Shown: piece by piece, positions 59,035 through 64,000 of the stretch
Position numbering within the stretch: the first letter of the stretch is position 1
How the letters are laid out: every line of letters starts with the position of its first letter
Origin: Cerina sp048266425
Lineage (GTDB): Bacteria > Bacteroidota > Bacteroidia > Flavobacteriales > Flavobacteriaceae
Direction of reading: 5' to 3'
Assembly (NCBI GenBank): GCA_048266425.1
Contig: JBLWZN010000011.1
Coordinates: 26,059-90,058 of the forward strand
Length of the DNA stretch: 64,000 nucleotides
The notes under the pieces: model-generated
Seen by the model: only the letters and a program-made list of their open reading frames with translations
The model's database searches: none
Told to the model about the DNA's origin: nothing
Position numbers and translations under genes: made by a program

Positions 59035-59085
59035 TCAATAAATTGGAAAAGTTGTGAATTCGGAGTTATGGTTTCAGGGCTTTTT

Positions 59086-59113
59086 TTTAACCTTTAACCT
59101 TGAAACTTCAAAA
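59086..59113 (-). repeat. Heptad array after the DD-carboxypeptidase gene
   Basis: Plus-strand units TTTAACC, TTTAACC, TTGAAAC, TTCAAAA; on the minus strand GGTTAAA twice, GTTTCAA and TTTTGAA. It starts 3 bp after the stop codon at 59117, in the sense orientation shared by the other arrays. Confidence 0.6.
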
Positions 59114-59116
59114 TCC

Positions 59117-59851
59117 TTAGAGCAATTCTTGGTTGATGTCCAAAATATTATCCTGTATATAACTTCTCAAAAGTCCCGTAGTAAAGTGGTCACTGCCCAT
59201 AATTTCTTCCTTGGACACTAACTTAAGGATATTTTTTTTTCTAAATTGGGTCAGCATTGGGATGGATAGGGGAGCGTAACTGAAGTGCCAAGGCTCGTAT
59301 TTAAATCCCTTTCTCTTGGGATCGTCGGTATATACAAGGTAGAAATCAAACTTTTTGGAATTTTCATCCATCCATTTTTTAAAGGATTCATAGGGTTTGC
59401 CCGTTTCAAATTTTTCAGAATCCAAAACATCCCCATCAACCTTTTGGTATCCGTCAACAAGGTCTACATCGGTGCCCCAATGATGTCGGCTAGTGCCGGG
59501 AATCGTGGAATATTCTATAATCTTGTCGATCGCATCCAATGGCGTAAGGCCTTCTTCATCGACATAATTGGAGTATTTTCTATCCCAAATTCGGGCTTGG
59601 TGTTCAAAGCTCCGATAGCTCGAGATTACTTTTAGGTCTATCCCGTCGCTATACGCTGCCTTTTTCATGTTTACAAACGCTTCATAGGCCTCTTTTCTAA
59701 GCTGAACGTCCTTTCCAAACAGTTCTAATTTGGCTTTACCCATAAGTTCATCCACGGTGTACTCCGTTGTGCTCGGAAACATCAAGTTGGGCAGAAGGGT
59801 CAAGCCTAGTCCTGAAACACTGCTTTTTTGGATAAAGGATCTTCTATGCAT
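59117..59851 (-). CDS. D-alanyl-D-alanine carboxypeptidase, M15B/VanY type
   Basis: A 244-residue exported zinc peptidase that trims the terminal D-alanine of peptidoglycan stem peptides. A leader with paired arginines (MHRRSFIQKSSVSGLGLTLLPNLMF) suggests Tat or Sec export. VISSYRSFEHQARIW, SRHHWGTDVDLVD with the His and Asp ligands, and EPWHFSYAP with the last His are the full M15B pattern. ATG start. A GNAT gene ends 2 bp upstream on the same strand, so the two form an operon. A heptad array follows the stop. Confidence 0.92.
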   Translation of the reverse strand: MHRRSFIQKSSVSGLGLTLLPNLMFPSTTEYTVDELMGKAKLELFGKDVQLRKEAYEAFVNMKKAAYSDGIDLKVISSYRSFEHQARIWDRKYSNYVDEEGLTPLDAIDKIIEYSTIPGTSRHHWGTDVDLVDGYQKVDGDVLDSEKFETGKPYESFKKWMDENSKKFDFYLVYTDDPKRKGFKYEPWHFSYAPLSIPMLTQFRKKNILKLVSKEEIMGSDHFTTGLLRSYIQDNILDINQELL

Positions 59852-59853
59852 GG

Positions 59854-60303
59854 TTACGATAATTTTTTAAACATTACAAAATGGTTCCCTATTTCAGGGA
59901 TTACAAAGGGCTCCCCTAGGATATTGTAACCGCAATTTTTATAAAAAGGTACCGCGATTTCCCTAGCGTTCATCCATACCGTTTTAATTTGCCGATCAAA
60001 AAGGAGCTTCTCCCCAAAATTAAGCAATAATTTTCCAAATCCCTTTCCTTGATATTCTTTAAGTACCGCCATCCCCCTAACTTGTCCGGCATTTTTTAAA
60101 CCAAAATCCGATCGGTCCTGTTCCAAAAAAGTAACCACGGCTACCAGTCGTTTTTGGTAGAACCCACCAAGATGGAAAGTTGTAGGCAAATTGTCCCCGT
60201 CAAAGACACAGGACGCTATCGGTTTTCCCGGTCTAAGAACTGGGTTCCGGACCGGATAGGTTTCAGGTGCGCTTAAATAGTTTATTTGGAGATCGATATC
60301 CAT
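59854..60303 (-). CDS. GNAT family N-acetyltransferase
   Basis: A 149-residue acetyl-CoA-dependent acetyltransferase. The QVRGMAVLKEYQGKGFGKLLLNFGEKLL segment (motif A, with Q/R-x-x-G-x-G/A: EYQGKGFG) binds the CoA pyrophosphate. VWMNAREIAVPFYKNCGYNILGEPF is motif B. VVTFLEQDRSDFGLKN is a preceding strand pair. The substrate is unknown; a small amine or a protein N-terminus is likely. ATG start. Co-transcribed with the DD-carboxypeptidase, with 2 bp between. Confidence 0.9.
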   Translation of the reverse strand: MDIDLQINYLSAPETYPVRNPVLRPGKPIASCVFDGDNLPTTFHLGGFYQKRLVAVVTFLEQDRSDFGLKNAGQVRGMAVLKEYQGKGFGKLLLNFGEKLLFDRQIKTVWMNAREIAVPFYKNCGYNILGEPFVIPEIGNHFVMFKKLS

Positions 60304-60369
60304 TCAATTCTAAATATTGGAGGCAACATTTTGATATTTAGGATAATATAACAAATTGGGTAAGCGCGA

Positions 60370-61077
60370 TTATTTGGCCGACTTTAGATCCTCCATATAT
60401 TTCTTTAATTCCAAGCCATATTTTGAATCCGCCACCTCTGGGGTCAATTTCTTGTAAATGGAATCAAGAAATTTAATATTCGTACTTTCGGCGTTTCTTA
60501 GGGCCACATAGGGTGCTACATAGGAATCCGGGTTGTTCATGACAAAGTTTAGGGAATATATGTACTCCCGAACCACATTTTGGTTGCTCAACTTTTCAAT
60601 GGAATCCACCGCCAAGGAATCTGTCCTAAACTTTGGGTCATAACGGGCCTGGATATAATCCAAGCTTTTTTTGCTGAACTGGGAAACTACCTTATTGTAC
60701 TCTTCCAATTTCTTTTGGCTTTTAGAACCCTCTATATTGGCGCCGAAATCAAATGAATTCCAAGAAGTTTGGATAGTGATGGTCCCCGGTTCCCCAAAGA
60801 AGGTAATTCTATCATTAATGTCGTTATTGTCCTTCTTGTTCAGGTAGAGGTAAAAAATTTCAGGACTTTCCAATTCTGTTTTGAAGGTAAAGTTGCCATC
60901 TCCCTCAATTTTAAGCGAATCCACGGTCACCAAAACGGAATCGGGAATATGTTGCAGGTAAAGGGTGCCTTTTTTTAGGCCCTTTACATTTCCGGTAACG
61001 GTCATTGTGTTTTTGGTCTCACGATTGCAAGCCGTAAAAAGACCGATTGTCAATACAATTAAAAATAAGTTCTTCAT
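60370..61077 (-). CDS. DUF4369 lipoprotein
   Basis: 235 residues from ATG 61077 (MKNLFLIVLTIGLFTAC); the frame extends 51 bp upstream. A lipobox at Cys17 predicts an anchored lipoprotein. Residues about 25-130 form a DUF4369 beta domain (VTGNVKGLKKGTLYLQHIPDSVLVTVDSLKIEGDGNFTFKTELESPEIFYLYL). A helical part follows. In many Bacteroidota proteins DUF4369 precedes a thioredoxin-like domain; none is here, and no CxxC motif is present. Function unknown. It stands alone on the minus strand. Confidence 0.85.
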   Translation of the reverse strand: MKNLFLIVLTIGLFTACNRETKNTMTVTGNVKGLKKGTLYLQHIPDSVLVTVDSLKIEGDGNFTFKTELESPEIFYLYLNKKDNNDINDRITFFGEPGTITIQTSWNSFDFGANIEGSKSQKKLEEYNKVVSQFSKKSLDYIQARYDPKFRTDSLAVDSIEKLSNQNVVREYIYSLNFVMNNPDSYVAPYVALRNAESTNIKFLDSIYKKLTPEVADSKYGLELKKYMEDLKSAK

Positions 61078-61212
61078 TAATTTCTTTAAATTTGATAAAA
61101 GTGGCACAAATATCAACAAACTTTCCATATTTCTAGGACCCTGTTTAAGAATTTGTGATTTGCCCCGAAATATTTGGAATAATAAAATAATTCGAAAATT
61201 TTTAAAACGTCA

Positions 61213-62475
61213 CTATACTTTGGAAGCGATTTCCATAAGATAGGCACATAATAAAGCTCCGAAGGTTCCCACTACATACCCCAAAACTGCAAGCAGAACC
61301 CCTACAGATGCAAGGGAGGGATGGAACTCGGCAGCGACCACGGGAGCGGATGCAGCTCCACCTACGTTGGCCTGGCTTCCCACAGCAAGAAAGAAATAGG
61401 GGGCCTTGATCCATTTGGCCACGACTATCAATAAGAGTGCATGGATGGCTATCCAGATAAAACCAATGGCCAACAGACCAGGGTTTTCAAGGACTTTTCC
61501 CAAATCCATTTTCATACCTATGGTCGCTACCAAGACATAGATAAACAATCCCCCGATTTTGCTTGCACCGGCTCCTTCGTAATTTTTGGCTTTCGTAAAG
61601 GAAAGCACAATTCCAACCAAAGTAGCGAGGACCACCATCCAAAAAAACTCCTCGCCCAAAAAGGACAAAAAGCTTTCCTTGTTGCGCACCGCTTCAACAT
61701 TATCTATTAAGTACCCACTTATATGGTTCCCAAAAAAATGGGACAGGCCAACGGCTGTAAATCCAAAAAACAGTAGCATCATATAGTCTTTCAGGGTAGG
61801 TATTCGGGCAATTTTTTCTGTAAAAGCGGATACTTTTGTTTTTAAGGTCTCTATTGAAGTTACATCGGCCTTGAGCCATCGGTCCAATTGGCGGGTTCGG
61901 CCAACTCCAAGTAGTAGTATAGCCATCCATACGTTGGCTACGACAATATCTACAAGGACCAAGGCGCCGTATTTTTCAGGATTATATTTAAATATCTCCA
62001 ACATGGCCGCTTGATTTGCACCTCCGCCAATCCAACTCCCCGCTATGGTAGAGAGCCCACGCCAAACCGCGTCAAATCCAACACCGCCCACGGTTTCCGG
62101 AGAAAAGATGGATACAATGAGTATAGCCAAGGGTCCGCCAATAATGATACCTATACTTCCTGTCAAAAACATGATCAGGGCCTTGCCGCCCAGATTGGCA
62201 ATGGCCTTAAGGTCAATGCTCAAGGTCAATAAAACCAGGGCCGCCGGTAATAAATATCGGCTAGCCATAAAATAGAGATTGGAGGTAGTATCTGAAATTA
62301 TACCTGTACTGGACAATATAGACGGGAGCAGATAACACATAAGCACTGCGGGAACAACGGAATAGAATTTTTTCCAAAAACCGGTTTGTATGGATGAGGT
62401 ATAAAAAATAAAACCGAGACAAAGGGCAAGTAGCCCGAAAACTACAGCATCATTGGTAATCAAGGGTTGGTTCAT
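61213..62475 (-). CDS. DUF819 family membrane protein
   Basis: A 420-residue protein with about 11-12 membrane helices. Family landmarks include YLLPSILSSTGIIS, the ALIMFLTGSIGIIIGGPLAI helix, FDAVWRGLSTIAGSWIGGGANQAAM and IGGLFIYVLVATIGMKMDLGKVLENPGLLAIGFIWIAIHALLL, and the late AVGSQANVGGAASAPVVAAEFHPSLASVGVLLAVLGYVVGTFGALL. DUF819 proteins look like permeases, but no substrate is known to me. ATG start. Separate from neighbours by spacers of more than 100 bp. Confidence 0.92.
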   Translation of the reverse strand: MNQPLITNDAVVFGLLALCLGFIFYTSSIQTGFWKKFYSVVPAVLMCYLLPSILSSTGIISDTTSNLYFMASRYLLPAALVLLTLSIDLKAIANLGGKALIMFLTGSIGIIIGGPLAILIVSIFSPETVGGVGFDAVWRGLSTIAGSWIGGGANQAAMLEIFKYNPEKYGALVLVDIVVANVWMAILLLGVGRTRQLDRWLKADVTSIETLKTKVSAFTEKIARIPTLKDYMMLLFFGFTAVGLSHFFGNHISGYLIDNVEAVRNKESFLSFLGEEFFWMVVLATLVGIVLSFTKAKNYEGAGASKIGGLFIYVLVATIGMKMDLGKVLENPGLLAIGFIWIAIHALLLIVVAKWIKAPYFFLAVGSQANVGGAASAPVVAAEFHPSLASVGVLLAVLGYVVGTFGALLCAYLMEIASKV

Positions 62476-62692
62476 TGTTTTAATTTTGTGTTATAGGTGT
62501 TGTGTTCCAACTTAAAAACGATAGGCCATAAACTTACGTATTTTTTTATTGGAGCAGATAAAACCGAGACCCTGCCGATAACAATTAGTACCATCTACAC
62601 CAAAAAACAGCTAAAACGTATTTGTGTATTCCGTCTAGCAACTGGAGTTTATAATTCGAGTAAAACCTGGGTATGGGACCTTAAAGTCGGAA

Positions 62693-63502
62693 TTAAAAAA
62701 TCAAATTTTGTTGGATCCAATGCGCCACTCCGTCCGCCGTATTTTTTAACGTCACCTCCTTGGCGATAGCCTTTACCTCTTCCCTTGCATTTTCAACAGC
62801 GATTCCACAACCCACGCTTTGGAGCATTTCAAGATCGTTGTAATTGTCCCCAAATGCGATCACCTGACTTAATGATTGACCGGGTTGCAAAAGCAAATTA
62901 ATAGCGGAGAGCTTAGAGACCGATTTTGGGGCCACTTCGATCAAGGTGTCATTGGAGCGGTACAAATGTAATTGTTCCCCAAACTGTTTTATGAGTAGTG
63001 GAAATATTTGGTCCGTTCCTCCTTTGGTTCCCATTAACATAATTTTGTGGGCACTTATGTTTCTTTCCTTCCAATCAGCCAGTGTGGTTGTGGTTGCCCT
63101 GAAACAAGGTGTTGCCCTGGTATCCCTCGTTTCTTTTTGTACCCTTACGCTGTCCGTCTCCACATACCACTCTTTTTTAAAGTACAAACCAAGTTCAATG
63201 TTGTATTTCTTTCCTATTTGATATATCTCATCCACCAGTTCCAATGGCATCGTTCGGGAGAAAATCTCCTTTTCACCTTCCATAATTAGAGCCCCGTTGT
63301 AACAGATGATAGGTTCGTTCACTAGGCCCAATCTTTCTTGGAGATACGTCATGCTCTGGGGCATTCGGGCCGACACAAGTACAATTTGCAGCGCATTTTT
63401 TATTCGGGTAATTTCAGAAATGGTAAATTTTGAGACATCGTTCGCGTTATAGAGTAAGGTGCCATCAATATCGGTACAAAGGATTTTAAAATTGATTTTC
63501 AT
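62693..63502 (-). CDS. Cof-type HAD-IIB hydrolase
   Basis: A 269-residue haloacid dehalogenase superfamily phosphatase. LCTDIDGTLLYN has the nucleophile Asp11 and Asp13; VLVSARMPQSM is motif II; a cap domain (about 85-190) follows; VSKLSAINLLL has the Lys; and VIAFGDNYNDLEMLQSVGCGIAVENAREEVKAIA is motif IV with the metal-binding Asp pair. Cof-type enzymes dephosphorylate sugar phosphates and similar small molecules. ATG start. Substrate unknown. Confidence 0.94.
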   Translation of the reverse strand: MKINFKILCTDIDGTLLYNANDVSKFTISEITRIKNALQIVLVSARMPQSMTYLQERLGLVNEPIICYNGALIMEGEKEIFSRTMPLELVDEIYQIGKKYNIELGLYFKKEWYVETDSVRVQKETRDTRATPCFRATTTTLADWKERNISAHKIMLMGTKGGTDQIFPLLIKQFGEQLHLYRSNDTLIEVAPKSVSKLSAINLLLQPGQSLSQVIAFGDNYNDLEMLQSVGCGIAVENAREEVKAIAKEVTLKNTADGVAHWIQQNLIF

Positions 63503-64000
63503 GGAAGGGATAAGGTTTATTATTAGTTGGTGTCAACTTTTTTTATAGGGTTGGACCAGTACGAAAAAGTCACTCCCGTCCGAACGCCAGCCCGACATGG
63601 TCATTCCGGCGGGACACGGGCGGACTGGCGGGCTAGCCAGAAAGAGTCGTTCTGGCGGGTGTAATTGTTCACCTGTATATTATCTTTTTTGCAGTTATTC
63701 AAGAATCGTCGATTTCGCCAACTGTTATTTCCAAGGAGTATTTTATTTTAAATTTTTGGGTTCGTGAATTTTAGCTTTCGACTGGTATTCAAAATTGATA
63801 TAAAAATACGTCGTGGGTTGATATAAAAAAGAAGGTTGACAAAATTAGTTTTTTTTAAAGCAATGATAAGGACAACTTAAGTTTAACCTATTTTTTGGAC
63901 TATTTATGGATATTTCATTATTAGATTTCATTTTCTAAGTTTTATCACTAGTGTCCACTAAACCAAACAGGAGATCACTGTTAAAAGTTGATGGCAAACG
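63503..64000. other. 498-bp end region, no supported gene, with a G+C-rich block
   Basis: The block 63574-63660 is far richer in G+C than its surroundings. It contains CGCCAGCCCG near 63583 and, on the other strand, CGCCAGTCCG near 63623, plus GTCATTCCGGCGGG, similar to dispersed G+C-rich intergenic repeats of many bacteria. The rest is A+T-rich, with GATATAAAAA repeated near 63795 and 63818. No tRNA, terminator or ORF of interest was found up to the window end. Confidence 0.45.

Noticed and set aside
62497..62769. 90-residue plus-strand frame upstream of the DUF819 gene
   Set aside because: No domain or signal, and its end overlaps the HAD gene on the other strand; probably spacer sequence.

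Overview
The window looks like chromosome from a marine member of the Flavobacteriaceae (Bacteroidota). The grounds are a type IX secretion (T9SS) plug-domain protein, a giant SprB-like adhesin with a gliding/T9SS C-terminal domain, a complete nqrABCDEF sodium pump with its flavin transferase ApbE, Bacteroidota-type -7 boxes (TAnnTTTG) before several genes, few Shine-Dalgarno sequences, many lipoproteins and A+T-rich spacers. No rRNA, tRNA, CRISPR array, transposase or phage gene was seen.

Layout. 0-2.3 kb: murQ (peptidoglycan recycling) facing a periplasmic PQQ-type sugar dehydrogenase. 2.4-10.8 kb: one 2817-residue adhesin. 10.9-15.9 kb: pruA, apaG, a DUF3667 membrane protein and a T9SS plug-domain protein, all on the minus strand. 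16.0-23.9 kb: nqrA-F, a small conserved protein and apbE, which attaches FMN to NqrB and NqrC. 24.1-26.7 kb: methyltransferase, methionine aminopeptidase and an AraC regulator. 26.8-38.6 kb: accessory carbohydrate genes, namely a ThuA/beta-propeller dehydrogenase/azurin-like fusion, two TIM-barrel isomerase-like proteins, an oxidoreductase-fold protein lacking the usual catalytic lysine, a NagB-deacetylase fusion, an exported AGE epimerase and an SMP-30 lipoprotein. 38.7-46.1 kb: GntP transporter, KDPG aldolase, M28 peptidase, ackA and pta. 46.3-55.2 kb: a Gfo/Idh/MocA oxidoreductase, a sodium:solute symporter and a five-gene operon (Zn-dehydrogenase, UxaA, UxaB, COG3618 lactonase, SDR dehydrogenase). 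55.5-63.5 kb: gpmI, small secreted proteins, a DD-carboxypeptidase, a GNAT, a DUF4369 lipoprotein, a DUF819 membrane protein and a HAD phosphatase.

How the genes fit together. The 49.3-55.2 kb operon reads as a route from a deoxy or L-hexose, best fitting L-galactose, through lactone, aldonate, D-tagaturonate and D-altronate to 2-keto-3-deoxygluconate. The aldolase Eda (40.1 kb) would finish it; a KDG kinase is not in the window. Pta-AckA can turn the resulting acetyl-CoA into ATP and acetate. L-galactose is a building block of red-algal agar and porphyran, which suits a marine polysaccharide degrader.

The most unusual signal is not a gene. Degenerate 7-bp repeats, roughly G(G/T)NNNAA on the sense strand, lie at or just after the stop codons of many genes. 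At three convergent gene pairs the two arrays face each other as long imperfect inverted repeats (23.9, 47.4 and 55.3 kb). A related 8-bp array lies at 14.5 kb.
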